This document shows, one piece after another, positions 10,241 to 20,160 of a stretch of 35,000 nt of DNA. The position numbers were made by a program, and so were the translations under genes. The notes under the pieces are model-generated. The model ran no database searches and was not told the DNA's origin. It was given only the letters and a program-made list of their open reading frames with translations. Source of the DNA: Symbiodinium natans (Eukaryota; Sar; Dinophyceae; Suessiales; Symbiodiniaceae); NCBI GenBank assembly GCA_905221605.1, contig CAJNDS010001557.1:287501-322500 (forward strand), written 5' to 3'. Numbering within the stretch: position 1 is the first letter of the stretch; the number at the start of each line of letters is the position of its first letter.

Positions 10241-10439
10241 CCAAAACAGGGCTTCGGGAAAGGTTTGATTGTGGGTCGGATTTGACAGTTGGGTTCACCC
10301 AAGCATACCTGTGTTCCCTCTCTAAACCCAAAACTCTTCAACCTCTGGAAGGGGACAAAGGTTCAGGCTCCGCTATAAGCTTGGTGCTTGGTGGGTTGTA
10401 TATTGGTTTTTATACATTTTTATACCGAATTCTCATGTC

Positions 10440-10625
10440 CCCGATTTGGGAATTACGGGCGTTTCCAGTAAACTCTTCATACCCCCCGATCTCGGAATTA
10501 CGGGCGTTTCCAGTAAAATCCTAATCCTCCCCGATCTCGGAATTACGGGCGTTTCCAGTAAAATCCTAATCCTCCCCGAATTCGGAATTACGGGCGTTTC
10601 CCGAATTACGGGCGTTTGCTTTTTT
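10440..10625. repeat. Tandem repeat with GGAATTACGGGCGTTTCC
   Basis: Four copies at about 48-bp spacing (near 10447, 10495, 10543 and 10587), the last one shorter. The unit shares TTACGGGCG with the region at 9070-9915. Confidence 0.9.
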
Positions 10626-10737
10626 TACGGGCGTTTCCTAAAAAACCCGGTTTTTTCCAAACAACCAACAATAATAGGGTCGTTTGGAGACCCAGGTAGG
10701 GTTTAGGGTTTAGGGCTTTTGGGCTTTAGGGCTTTAG

Positions 10738-10794
10738 TGCTTCAACAAGAAGCTTGTTGCGGCAAGTGCAGCTCCTGGGCCTACCAGCCTGAAG
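10738..10794 (+). CDS. Candidate exon, unknown protein
   Basis: Nineteen codons, CFNKKLVAASAAPGPTSLK, whose acceptor (CTTTAG) and donor (AAG|GTTTAG) are both made by telomere-type repeat units. No family recognised. Confidence 0.38.
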
Positions 10795-10849
10795 GTTTAG
10801 GGTTTAGGGGTTGAAGTAGGGTTTAGGCCCCAGGAACCGTATCCCCTTA

Positions 10850-11046
10850 GCCTAAACCTCAAACCCTTAACCCTAAACCCGAAACCCCTAACCCCGAACC
10901 CCTAAACCCCTAAACCCCTAAACCCCTAAACCCCCTAAACCCCCAATTAAACCCTAAACCCTAAACCCTAAACCCTAAACCCTAAACCCTAAACCCTAAA
11001 CCCTAAACCCTAAACCCTAAACCCTAAACCCTAAACCCTAAACCCT
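10850..11046 (-). repeat. CCCTAAA array
   Basis: Starts with CCCCTAAA variants and becomes perfect CCCTAAA for about 100 bp, ending at the candidate exon island near 11056. Confidence 0.96.
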
Positions 11047-11055
11047 GGCCCGAAG

Positions 11056-11120
11056 GGTTGCCGCTTGGAAGCTCCGGGTCGTGGACGCGCTCTTTGGCCA
11101 CGTGCGAGTCGGGCTCCTGG
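11056..11120 (+). CDS. Candidate exon (strand uncertain)
   Basis: On + it reads VAAWKLRVVDALFGHVRVGL between CGAAG|G and CTGG|GTTTTG. The minus strand also reads EPDSHVAKERVHDPELPSGN after an AG|G acceptor. It sits directly between a CCCTAAA array and a TTTAGGG array, so it is very likely exonic on one strand. Confidence 0.35.
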
Positions 11121-11130
11121 GTTTTGCGAG

Positions 11131-11245
11131 TTTAGGGTTTAGGGTTTAGGGTTTAGGGTTTAGGGTTTAGGGGCTAGGGTTTAGGGTTTAGGGTTTTGCG
11201 GGTTAAGGGTTTAGGATTTAGGGTTTGGGCTTTCGGGTTTAGGGT
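11131..11245 (+). repeat. TTTAGGG array
   Basis: Begins right after the 11056-11120 island, opposite in orientation to the block at 10850. Confidence 0.95.
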
Positions 11246-11251
11246 TTGGGG

Positions 11252-11355
11252 TTGGGATGTTCCCCTCATCCGAACAGTCCTTAATGAGGGATTCTGGTAA
11301 TTAGGGGTACTATAATCCCGATTAAGGACTGCTAATAAACGGGGGAACATCCCAA
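11252..11355. mobile_element. Family B element
   Basis: TTGGGATGTTCCCC and GGGGAACATCCCAA ends with internal ACAGTCCTTAAT / ATTAAGGACTG pairing. It lies inside TTTAGGG-rich sequence. Confidence 0.85.
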
Positions 11356-11643
11356 GTGGAGGGCTTGGGGGTTGACCGTCAGTTTAGGGTTTAGGGTTTA
11401 GGGTTTAGGGTTTAGGGTTTAGGGTTTAGGGTTTAGGGTTTGGGGCTTGGGGCTTTGGGTTTGAGGTTTGGTGGGCTGGCGGGGAAATATGCTCGTTCAG
11501 TTCTTGGTACTGGTGACGCAAGGGCATCGTAGGTGATGTGAAAGGGCTTCGCACTATTTAGCCTTAATTCTGGGAGGGGGGGGGGAACCAAGGGTGTCCG
11601 GGGGGGGGGGAACGCGGGGTGTGGGGGGGGGTAGTAGGGAAAC

Positions 11644-11740
11644 TTCTAAACCCCTAAACCCCTAAACCCCTAAAACCCTAAAACCCTAAACCCTAAACCC
11701 TAAACCCTAAACCCTAAACCCTAAACCCTAAACCCTGTTC
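11644..11740 (-). repeat. CCCTAAA array
   Basis: CCCCTAAA variants followed by perfect units, just left of the candidate exon at 11766. Confidence 0.95.
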
Positions 11741-11765
11741 GTGAGGTTTAGAGTTCTGGGTACAG

Positions 11766-11805
11766 GATCAAGGTCCACGAAGAGTGGCCAATGCAGATAC
11801 TGGGG
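11766..11805 (+). CDS. Candidate exon, unknown protein
   Basis: One base plus IKVHEEWPMQILG, after GTACAG|G and before a GC donor (GGG|GCTCCT). It lies between a CCCTAAA array and a TTTAGGG array. No family recognised. Confidence 0.42.
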
Positions 11806-11850
11806 GCTCCTAGCAACTAACCTCCTCCGCAATCCTGAACTCTAACCCCT

Positions 11851-11922
11851 GGTTTAGGGTTTAGGGTTTAGGGTTTAGGGTTTAGGGTTTAGGGTTTAGG
11901 GTTTAGGGTTTAGGGTTTAGGG
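11851..11922 (+). repeat. TTTAGGG array
   Basis: Perfect units to the right of the candidate exon at 11766. Confidence 0.95.
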
Positions 11923-12309
11923 AACGAACCTTGAAAAATGCAAGCCAAGTGTCTAAGACTTGCCAGCAAAGGTAGTGGATCAGAAGGGTTTGCAAGAGAT
12001 GCTTACCTTTGGCTGATATGTCGGGGATTTAGGCTTCGAGGGTTTCGGGTTCAGGGCTTCAGGGCATACACATACTAGCGCACACTCCTGGCATAGATTC
12101 GGAACACCACCAGGCTTTGGGTTTAGGGTTTAGGGTTTGGGTTTAGGGTTTAGGGTTTGGGGTTTGGGGTTTAGGGTTTAGGGTTTAGGCGTTTAGGGTT
12201 TGGGATTTGGGGTCCCTCCGGAGTTGGATGGTGGCGCCTCTGAGGTAGAGACCGCGGGCGCCTTCTGTGCTTGAAGAATCGGTGGTGCTTGCAAGTCTTC
12301 TTACCTAAA

Positions 12310-12830
12310 TCCTGACGCCTTGAGCCCTTTAAGCCTACAAGCCCCCAACCCTTGAAAATTAGGCTTCAGAGAACAACAGGGAAATCGAGCTCTGAGTTGC
12401 CCTCGAAGCAACCTTCTCAGCAGATCACCCGAAACAAACCTAAACCTCTAGGGTTCTTAAGGGAGGGCATTCAAAGGGGGGTATGTAAGTATTACTCCCC
12501 ACTATAAGCTTCCCTAATGTTTCCCAGGTACCTACCCCCCATGAACCCCCCTCCATTCAGAACCCTTTCATACACCCCCAAACCCTAAACTCTAAGCCCG
12601 AAACCCGAAACCCAAATCCTTAAACCCTTTACCCAAACCCCAAACGCCACACCCTCAACCTGTTGCAAAACATCTTTCAACGTTGCTGTTGCTGAGGGCT
12701 TCGGGTTTGAGAGACTAATATATCGGGGCCTTCAAAATTCGAATACTTTTTTTTTGGGGGGGGTACTATGGTATATCTATAGAGGCCATGAGGGAATACT
12801 GTTCGTAGTTATTCCGACCCCTATACTATA
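12310..12830. other. No recognisable gene
   Basis: Scattered degenerate CCCTAAA units, a possible inverted-repeat element at 12448-12566, and a sequence at 12755-12835 (TTATTCCGACCCCTATACTA) that recurs in diverged form at 13635-13705. Confidence 0.5.
12448..12566. mobile_element. Possible inverted-repeat element
   Basis: AGGGTTCTTAAGGGAGGGCA with GGGGGGTATGTAAGTA on the left, partly complementary to GTACCTACCCCCCATG and CTCCATTCAGAACCCT on the right. Confidence 0.5.
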
Positions 12831-13210
12831 TTTAGTTTTTTTTTTTTTTGGGGGGGGGGGGGGGGGCTCCGGCTGCGAATGCAAATTCTGCTGGGGCCCT
12901 GGCATTACAACCCTCTGAAACAATATTCGGTTGAGGGTTTAGGGGGTTCAGAGATGACTCTCTATTCCCCAGAAGGGAAAAATAGTGGTCCCAAGAGAAC
13001 CTACCTAGGTTCAGAGTTAGGGTTTCGACGACGCTTCGGGGATCTTGCCATGGTGAGCGTCCGCAAATGGCAAGCGCCCAGTGATTGCCCACCTTTGAAC
13101 ACAGCGTAGAGGCCTGAAAGGCTCATCCCTACCAGAACAAAGGTTAGGGTTTTGGGTTAGGGGTTTGGGGTTTAGGGTTTGGGGTTTGGGGGTTTGGGGT
13201 TTGGGGATTA

Positions 13211-13350
13211 GGTCAAGGGACTAAAGGAGGGACCCTTACAAGGGACCTTAGCGGCTCTTTAGGCGCGACTGAGGTATATGGGGACTATACAAGTATATAG
13301 GGGTTACATACGGGACGAAGATAGGGGCCTCTTCTAAGTCCCTCGACCGC
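13211..13350. mobile_element. Possible inverted-repeat element
   Basis: GGTCAAGGGACTAAAGGAGG on the left pairs with CTTCTAAGTCCCTCGACC on the right. The interior is unlike families A-D. Confidence 0.5.
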
Positions 13351-13460
13351 GCCTGTTCACCCTGAAAACCTAGTAAACCCTCCTGAAACCCTAAACACCC
13401 TAAACCCTAAACCCTAAAAACCCTAAACCCTCCTACGACCTAAACCCTATTAAACCCTCG

Positions 13461-13555
13461 GAGCCTGAGCCCTCAACACAGCCGCTAGTGTCCCAGGAGC
13501 CACGAACCCGGATTCCTGAAACTCTACAGAGCCTAGGGGCCTTAATGATTAGAAT
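13461..13555 (+). CDS. Candidate exon, unknown protein
   Basis: Open frame beginning EPEPSTQPLVSQEPRTRIPE and continuing TLQSLGALMIRMG, between a CCCTAAA-rich stretch and TTTAGGG. Composition is coding-like, but exact splice sites are not determined. Confidence 0.3.
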
Positions 13556-13769
13556 GGGGTTTAGGGTTTAGTGTTTCGGGATTAGGGGGGTTTAGGGGGC
13601 CTTACTGATTAGGATAGGGTTTGGGGGGGGCGATTTATAGTATAGTTACACAAAGAGACCAAGGGACTACAAGTAGAAATGTTTCCGACCCCTGTATTAC
13701 TTCCGAAGCCCTAAGGCCCTAAACACTACAACCCCCAAGCAACCCTAAAACCCTAAACCCTAAACCCGG

Positions 13770-13860
13770 TGCCTGACCTGTCAGCGCAGCGGACCGGCCC
13801 TTTTGGGTTTGCAATGCGAGGTTGTGGAAGCGATGGTCCTCCCAAAGAGGGGCGGAGGGA
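13770..13860 (+). CDS. Candidate exon, unknown protein
   Basis: GC-rich island at a CCCTAAA to TTTAGGG switch. Two plus frames are open, one reading VPDLSAQRTGPFGFAMRGCG and the other LQCEVVEAMVLPKRGGG. Frame and ends are unresolved. Confidence 0.25.
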
Positions 13861-14047
13861 TTTAGGGTTCAGGGTTTAGGGTTTAGGGTTAGGGTTCAGG
13901 AACAGCTTAAACACCTCCAATACCGCCCGAAAGAGGCCGAGGAAATAGGGTTTAGGAACAGCTTATCCATACCTGCAAAACCCACCCGCCGTAGTCATGG
14001 CCCAGTTGAAAACAAGTTCAAGGACCCACCACAGGGGTCTGGGAGCT

Positions 14048-14111
14048 TGGGGGGGGGGGGTGGGGGCGGTGGGGGGTGGGGGGGGGGGGGGGGGGTGGGG
14101 GGGGGGGGGTG
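14048..14111. repeat. Poly-G tract
   Basis: About 60 bases of almost pure G with T interruptions. Similar G or C runs occur near 3880, 12850, 23096, 29166, 31655 and 33736. Confidence 0.95.
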
Positions 14112-14486
14112 CGCAAGGGAGTATCGGGCCTATATTGCAGGGCTTAGGCTTACCTGGGACTCTATGCACCTACCGTTTAGTCGTAACGACCCCCTTATTT
14201 AGTAGGTAGAGCCCAGAAAATGTAGGTTAAAGGAGTCTACATTGCCAGGATAGAAGATCTGCAGAATGCTGGATTTAGGGTTTGCAGTAAACTCCAGAAA
14301 GTTGGAACATGGTTTAAGGATGATTAGAGTTGGGGCTCTGTTTGGCATACCTTTTGGGGTATGAGGCCCCCAAGCCCGAAATCCTAGACCCTAAGCCCCG
14401 AACCTGAACCCTAAACCCTAAACCCTAAACCCTAAATCCTGAGCTGCTCCACCTTTTGGGAGTTTGCTGTCGGGCTTTGGGTGGGC

Positions 14487-14540
14487 CTTTCCCATCTGCA
14501 TGAAAGGAGTCATAGAAGAGATGGACAGCATGAGGTACAC
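14487..14540 (-). CDS. Candidate membrane-protein exon
   Basis: Eighteen codons, VYLMLSISSMTPFMQMGK, after CCTCAG|GTG and before AAG|GCCCAC, the AG|G and GC pattern of the dynein introns. The hydrophobic run suggests part of a membrane helix. If the island at 15113-15187 is read on the minus strand, the two could belong to one membrane protein; this is inference. Confidence 0.4.
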
Positions 14541-15112
14541 CTGAGGCAGGTTTTTCCCCAAGTCCTGAATCTAGAGGTTCTATGGGTTTAGGGTTTAGGG
14601 CTAGAGATTCAATGGGTTTAGGGTTTTAGGGCTAGAGATTCTATGGGTTTAGGGTTTAGGGGCTGAGAACTGCAGGGTTCAGGGGCCAGAAACAGCAAAT
14701 GTTCAGCTTTCGCATGAAAGGACCCCTACGAAGTACATGAATTCAGGCCGGGAGGGTTGAGTGTGTAGGGATTAGGGTTTAGGGTTTAGGGTTGACAGGA
14801 GGGTTTAGGTTTAGAGTTTCACCAGAAAAGCGTGCACCACGGACAGCAATTTGGCCACCAGTGGAAGACAAGGCAACGTGGAAAATCCTCGCAGCAGCCT
14901 GTTCAAGGGTTGCAACCCCAAAACTGCGTGCAGGTCCTCCAAACTTTCCTTATGAACCCGAAACCCTAAACCCTCAACCTTCAACACCCAAACCCATTCT
15001 TACCACCTTTGGCTTCAGGATTCACGACTTCCGCGGCCACCTTCCTTCCCCCCTAAGCCCGAAACCCTAGACCCTAAACCCCAAACCTGAAATCCTAAAC
15101 CCGCCGTCCCAG

Positions 15113-15187
15113 GCGCGATCATGGTCACGACCAACAGAACCGAGATCAGCAGCGCGGCAAACATGCTGGTGACAGTGGGTGCCCTCA
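15113..15187 (+). CDS. Candidate exon (strand uncertain)
   Basis: On + it reads AIMVTTNRTEISSAANMLVT and on, after CCCAG|G, with good codon balance. On the minus strand the same bases encode a hydrophobic helix, SMFAALLISVLLVVTMIAPG, that would be a membrane span. It is at a CCCTAAA to TTTAGGG switch. Only transcript data can decide the strand. Confidence 0.35.
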
Positions 15188-16413
15188 GTCCCGCACGGTT
15201 TAGGGCTTAAACACTCTGAAGGCTGTTTAGCTTCAAAGCCTAGATCCAATTAGCTGACAACCCAAGAAAACCAAACACGAGCCTCGAAACCTCAGACTCT
15301 GAAAGCCTAAAAGCCCTTGAACGATAAGCCCTCAAACCCTAAAACCGAAAAGCCCTTGAGCCCGAAACCCGAAAACCAAAACACCAACAGCCATCAAAGC
15401 CCATGAGCCCTAAACTCAGAAAAGAACACCAAACCCCCCAACCCTCATACCCTAACAAGCCCTGAAAATCTAAACACCCCGGTGTCCAAAAACCCTGTTG
15501 CCCATGAACCCGAGACCCTGAGCCCCAAACCCTTTTGTCCTTACGGGGTTTCTCAAAAGGGGTCCCCCAGCTTTTGTCCTGACGAGGTTTCTCAAAAGGG
15601 GTCCCCAAGACACAAGATGCACAACCTTAGGCCTATTGGCTTTAAGCATGAAAATGAGTGAATTGGGTACTTTGGGTTCGCAAAATATCCCCTTACAGGA
15701 TGTAACAAAGGGTGCCCAAACCCAAGGGTACAACCGTAGGGGCCAAAGGCAGCCTAAACCCTGAACCCTGAACCCTAAACCCTAAACCCCTACAGCAAGT
15801 AGGAGTACGAGTTTCGATCCCTTGGGTGAAGCTGGGAACTTTGGTCGCTGCGTTGCCTCTTAGGGTTCAGGGTTATTTTCGGGTAGCCCTAAACCCTAAA
15901 CCCCCCAAAACCCTAAACCCTATACCCTATACCCTATGCCTATACCCTATACCCCTCAGAAGCCCTAGACCCTCCACCCTAGATCCTGCCACTGCGTGGC
16001 ACGGGGGCCATGCTGCGGAAGCCGGCGATGGCGCGGCGGCTTGGGCAACACCTCGGGGCAGCTGCTGGTGGGTGTCTTGCAAACGGTTTGGGGTTTAGGG
16101 TTTAGGGTTTAGGGTTTAGGGGGGTTGGGGTTTAGGGTTTCGGATTTGGGGGGGTGCTCGGGTTAGGGCTGTCAGACACAGATCACAGGCCCAGGAGGCA
16201 CTGATCTGTAAAGGCCTGTGCCATCGGCATAGGTGGCTTGGCTAGTCTATATGTTTTGAGGTCTACAAAGGGTCAATTTTGGCAACTGTTTAGGCTGTTG
16301 CGCTATGCGGATTGCTTTTGGGACACAAGTCTGTCCTGAAAGGTACCTGACCCTAGACCCAGACCCCTAAACCCTAAACCCTAAACCCTAAACCCTAAAC
16401 CCTAAACCCTAAA

Positions 16414-16520
16414 CCCAAGGGTGGCCTCGCAATAAAAAGGATGCCCTTTTTGGGTTTCAGGGGCCTTAGAAGAGAACCCAAACCCCAAACAAAAGGGAGT
16501 AAGGGGGCTCCGGGTCCTAG
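16414..16520. mobile_element. Family A element, diverged
   Basis: AATAAAAAGGATGCCCTTTTTGG core, then GGGGCCTTAGAAGAGAACC and a right end GGGTCCTAG. It is placed exactly between a CCCTAAA and a TTTAGGG array. Confidence 0.65.
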
Positions 16521-16526
16521 ACACCC

Positions 16527-16622
16527 GGTTTAGGGTTTAGGGTTTAGGGTTTTAGGGTTTAGGGTTTAGGGTTTAGGGTTTAGGGTTTAGGGTTTAGGGT
16601 TTAGGGTTTAGGGTTTAGGGTG
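16527..16622 (+). repeat. TTTAGGG array
   Basis: Perfect units with one extra T, immediately right of a family A element. Confidence 0.96.
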
Positions 16623-16691
16623 TGTGCTTATGGAATCAACTTGGCCGGATATGCTAAACTCGAGCAAGCCCCAGAGTGGCAGGACAAGTCC

Positions 16692-16780
16692 CGGGATTGG
16701 GAACAGTCCTTAATAGGGATTATAGTACCCCGTACTATAGTCCCGACTATGGACTGTTAGTATAAGGGGGAACATCCCAA
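16692..16780. mobile_element. Family B element, left end truncated
   Basis: The right end GTATAAGGGGGAACATCCCAA is complete. The left end keeps ACAGTCCTTAAT but lacks the GTTCCCC part. Confidence 0.7.
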
Positions 16781-16912
16781 CTTGCCGGGAGTATAGAATT
16801 TAGGGTTCAGAGGGCCTGGGTACAGGTTATAGTGTCTAGGAATTGGGGTCTGAAGTTCAGTGGTTCAGGTCTAAACTTTAGGGCGCGCAGACCGAGAATG
16901 CTGGCTGAACTC

Positions 16913-16985
16913 CCCTAAACCCTAAACCCTAAACCCTAAACCCTAAACCCTAAACCCTAAACCCTAAACCCTAAACCCTAAACCC
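16913..16985 (-). repeat. CCCTAAA array
   Basis: Perfect units left of the candidate exon at 17006. Confidence 0.96.
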
Positions 16986-17005
16986 CGATCCTTCAGACTT
17001 TACAG

Positions 17006-17078
17006 GGCTTGGAAGGTGGCCAAGGTGCGGATGCCGCTGGAGAGGACGTCTCCTTGTCTATTTCTTCTTCCGATGAGG
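17006..17078 (+). CDS. Candidate acidic/serine-rich exon (strand uncertain)
   Basis: On + the island reads GLEGGQGADAAGEDVSLSIS and further serine/acidic residues between TTACAG|G and GAGG|GTTTCG. The minus strand is equally open (ETSSPAASAPWPPSKP before a GTAAAG donor). Flanks are CCCTAAA left and TTTAGGG right, so exonic status is likely but strand is not settled. Confidence 0.35.
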
Positions 17079-17257
17079 GTTTCGGGTTTAGGGTTTAGGG
17101 TTTAGGCGTCTGGTCCAACATGTGCGTATACGGACGGTGTTTTTGACGTAGGTTTGGCGTTAGAGTTTAGAGTTTGGCCCAAAGGGTTTCGGTACCTCTG
17201 CAGGGCGCTCTTTGGCTTCGAAGTAGCTAACTAGACCCCGTGGGTCTAAGTATCTAC

Positions 17258-17345
17258 TCTAGGGTTTAGGGTTTAGGGTTTAGGGTTTAGGGTTTAGGGT
17301 TTAGGGTTTAGGGTTTAGGGTTTAGGGTTTAGGGTTTAATTAGGG
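17258..17345 (+). repeat. TTTAGGG array
   Basis: Perfect units following the 17006-17250 segment. Confidence 0.96.
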
Positions 17346-17411
17346 TTTAGGCTTTAGGCTTTAGGATCTAGGGGTACGCGGAAGCCCTTTCGGCCTAAAC
17401 GCTAAGTGCAG

Positions 17412-17458
17412 GCTTCTAGAATTCTACGACATGGCCGGGCGCTGGAAGTCTTCACTTG
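17412..17458 (+). CDS. Candidate exon, unknown protein
   Basis: Reads LLEFYDMAGRWKSSL between a TGCAG|G acceptor and a GT donor that is the first telomeric unit (CTTG|GTTTAG). The minus strand of the same island has stops, so the plus strand is favoured. No family recognised. Confidence 0.4.
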
Positions 17459-17779
17459 GTTTAGGGTTTAGGGTTTAGGGTTTAGGGTTTAGGGTTTAGG
17501 GTTTAGGGTTTAGGGTTTAGGGTTTAGGGTTTAGGGTTCCAGTCTGCGCCCCTAAACTCCTGAACCGTGAGCCCCTGAATCCCAAACCCAAAGCCTGAAC
17601 CCTAAACCCTAGACTCGAAACACTAAACCTCTGAACCCTCAACCTCTGAACCCCCAACCGCCGAAGCCAAAATCCCCGAACCCTAAAACTCCTAAGCTCC
17701 TGAACCCAGCATCCCAAACCAGAAATTTCGTGGGGCCCTATAAACCGTAAACCTAAACCCTAAACGCTAACCCCCCTAC

Positions 17780-17841
17780 CTTGCCGCGCGCCTCCAGCCT
17801 TCGTCTGTGAGCAGGCGAAAGGGAAACAGCGCCTTCGTGGT
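17780..17841 (-). CDS. Candidate exon, unknown protein
   Basis: Encodes TTKALFPFRLLTDEGWRRAA plus two bases, after GCGAAG and before a consensus-like GT donor AAG|GTAGGG. It lies between CCCTAAA-type sequence and a short TTTAGGG block. No family recognised. It could belong to the same minus-strand gene as the exons at 19335-20919. Confidence 0.4.
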
Positions 17842-17879
17842 CTTCGCAGGGTCTGGGGTTTAGGGTTTAGGGTTCCCCA

Positions 17880-18440
17880 CTGTCTGCCAGAGTACTTGAC
17901 AAAAGGATCATGTAGGGTTTAGGGTTGCTCCTTTGAATATAAGCAGCGCCTACTCCCACTCCCAACTATTCCTTCCCCGCAAACTATGCCCAACAAAAGC
18001 CCAAACCCGAAACCCCAAAACTCGTCCCTGGAACAATCATACGTACCCCGGATTCCAAACCGCCTAAGCCATACGCCCATGCGATCAGGATCCCATGAAC
18101 TGGGCAGCACAACTCAAAAACCCTAAAACCCTTGTGTGGGAACACCACGACTGCACCTGCCTGTGTGTAGAGCCCCTACACTCTTAATCCCAACAGCCCT
18201 ACACTATGTGGTCAGTTCTCAAAATCAGGGTCCCTGTTTGGGGTACCCTAAAGATGAGGGGCCGCCATTTAATGAGGACACCAAAAGGCACGACGTTTTA
18301 GCCATGTATAAACCGATTGGTACTACTCCGTCATTCCCTACAAACCAAAGGCAACTAAATCTTCGGGGACAGCTGTAAGATGGGGGGGGGGGGGGTGGAC
18401 GTGTTAAGCTCCTTAGTTGGATTAAAGGTTTCGGTTTGGA
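17880..18440. other. Mostly non-coding stretch
   Basis: Degenerate CCCTAAA units and, at 18206-18275, a diverged copy of the family D core (TTCTCAAAATCAGGGTCCC with GGGGTACCCTAAA). The 80-codon frame starting at 18136 crosses this element and is not credible. Confidence 0.5.
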
Positions 18441-18620
18441 GTGTCGGCTTATAGGTTCTCATATTATGGCCTCCGATATAACATGCAAAAGGCCCCCAGT
18501 CATTGGCATGCAAGCGGCATCCATCAGCAAGTAGAGGCAGTTCGTTCGTGCTGGTGGGGGGTCACCAGGTTCCTCCTCCACCTCGGGCATTGCGGGGATT
18601 GGAGGGAACAAGGTGTAAGA

Positions 18621-18736
18621 TTGCAAAGTAGCCCAGTAGCCAGATTATTACCCTCTTTTTGGGCTGGTTACTTTATAAGTTTCTAAGGGAACCTTGAACC
18701 AAAAAAGGTGAGAAAGGGTACGCTGGGCTACCAAGT
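18621..18736. mobile_element. Family A element
   Basis: AAAGTAGCCCAGTAGCC left and GCTGGGCTACCAAGTTTT right, with ACCCTCTTTTTGGG and TAAGGGAACC in the core. Confidence 0.72.
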
Positions 18737-18832
18737 TTTAAGCTACCGAAGTACCGAGCTTTCAGGCAATGACGCCGAACAGGCTCATGGTTCGTTATGC
18801 GTCAAATGGTACATGATTCCAATCCGGGGGAG

Positions 18833-18912
18833 GGGTTTAGGGTTTAGGGTTTAGGGTTTAGGGTTTAGGGTTTAGGGTTTAGGGTTTAGGGTTTAGGGTT
18901 TAGGGTTTAGGG
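18833..18912 (+). repeat. TTTAGGG array
   Basis: About eleven perfect units. Confidence 0.96.
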
Positions 18913-19334
18913 TGGGGGGGGTCCATGTAGTCCTCAAGGTACGGCTGACTGGCTGAGGGGAGGGAGTACATCTCCAATGAAGGAAAATGGGGCCGTTTGG
19001 GGTGTACGGCTCAGGGAGAGACGTTGAGGCCTCCACACCAGAAAAAGCAAACAACAGCAAAGCAGAACTGCGTGAGACTCAGCACGAAGAAACTTATACG
19101 TAGTTTGAAACACCCTAAACCCCCAGACCCTAAAGCTCTAAGACCTGATTGCTGCACCATTGCTGGGGTACTGGTTTTAATTGATCATGTTTGTTCTTTA
19201 TTGGGTTGAAGTACTCATAAACATGTAAAATGATTTTCAACCATGACCCAGGCATAGGGCCCAAACCCTAAACCCTAAACCCTCAACCCTCAACCCTCAA
19301 CCCTCAACCCTAAACCCTAAGATTGTAGGCGAGC

Positions 19335-19391
19335 CACGTCGAACGGTTGCATGCTGGAAGGCGCCACGAAGGACGCTTCAGCGGGATGAGG
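19335..19391 (-). CDS. Candidate third exon
   Basis: Nineteen codons, PHPAEASFVAPSSMQPFDV, phase 0 after a GCCAG acceptor and before a GTG|GCTCGC donor (GC type). It has CCCTAAA on the left and TTTAGGG-like repeats on the right. It continues the proline-rich character of the two exons upstream, but other frames in this island are also open. Confidence 0.35.
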
Positions 19392-20100
19392 CTGGCCTTG
19401 GCTTCGGGCTGAGGGCTTAGGGTTTAGGGTTTCGGGCTTAGGGCTTCGGGCTTGGGGCTTAGGGTTTAGGGCTTAGGGCTTAGGGCTTTGGGCTTCGGGC
19501 TTAGGGTTTGGGGTTTAGGGCTTAGGGTGTAGGGTTTAGGGTTTAGGGTTTGGGTGTAGGGTTATCTTCAAGCGCGGTCTGCCGAAAGAAGATACTTTTG
19601 ATAGACCTCCCCTGATCTGAGGACAGCGATGACAGCCGTGATGCATATCAAGCTGCACATCCGTCTCACGGTCTATATAGTAATGACTAGCCCTAAACCC
19701 TAAACCCTAAACCCTAAACCCTAAAGGCTCGACCTCATGAGAAGACCGGAATTCCATCGCCGCCACCAGCCCATCTACACCATCACAATCTATATCGGAG
19801 CCGTAAAACCCTCAACCCCAGAAGCAAACCCTACATCGCTTGTAGTGCCTAACGTCCTCAACCCCCGAATCGCCCCCGAACCCCCAACACCCTATAAACA
19901 CAAAACCCCCATACTCTAAGCCCCAACACCCCATAAACCCTACAGACACTAACGCCTGTACCCTAAGCCCTACAACCCTACAAAAGCTACAAAAGCTACA
20001 AAAGCTACAAACCCTACAAACCCTACCAACCCTAAACCCTAAACCCTACACCCTACACCCTAAACCCTAAACCCTAAACCCTAAACCCTAAACCCTAAAC

Positions 20101-20160
20101 CTCGTCTTTGGGCTCCGCGCCTGGAGGTCCCGGAGGTACTGGTGTTGACATGGCCCGGCC
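20101..20160 (-). CDS. Candidate second exon, proline-rich
   Basis: Twenty codons, GRAMSTPVPPGPPGAEPKDE, in phase 0 with the exon at 20848-20919. The acceptor CTCCAG|GGC is supplied by the terminal inverted repeat of a family C element. The donor is GAG|GTTTAG in the adjoining telomeric array. An internal ATG could instead be a start. The product looks disordered; function unknown. Confidence 0.4.

Noticed and set aside
13822-14209. Glycine- or proline-rich open frames
   Set aside because: Created by the poly-G tract at 14048-14111 together with telomeric units.
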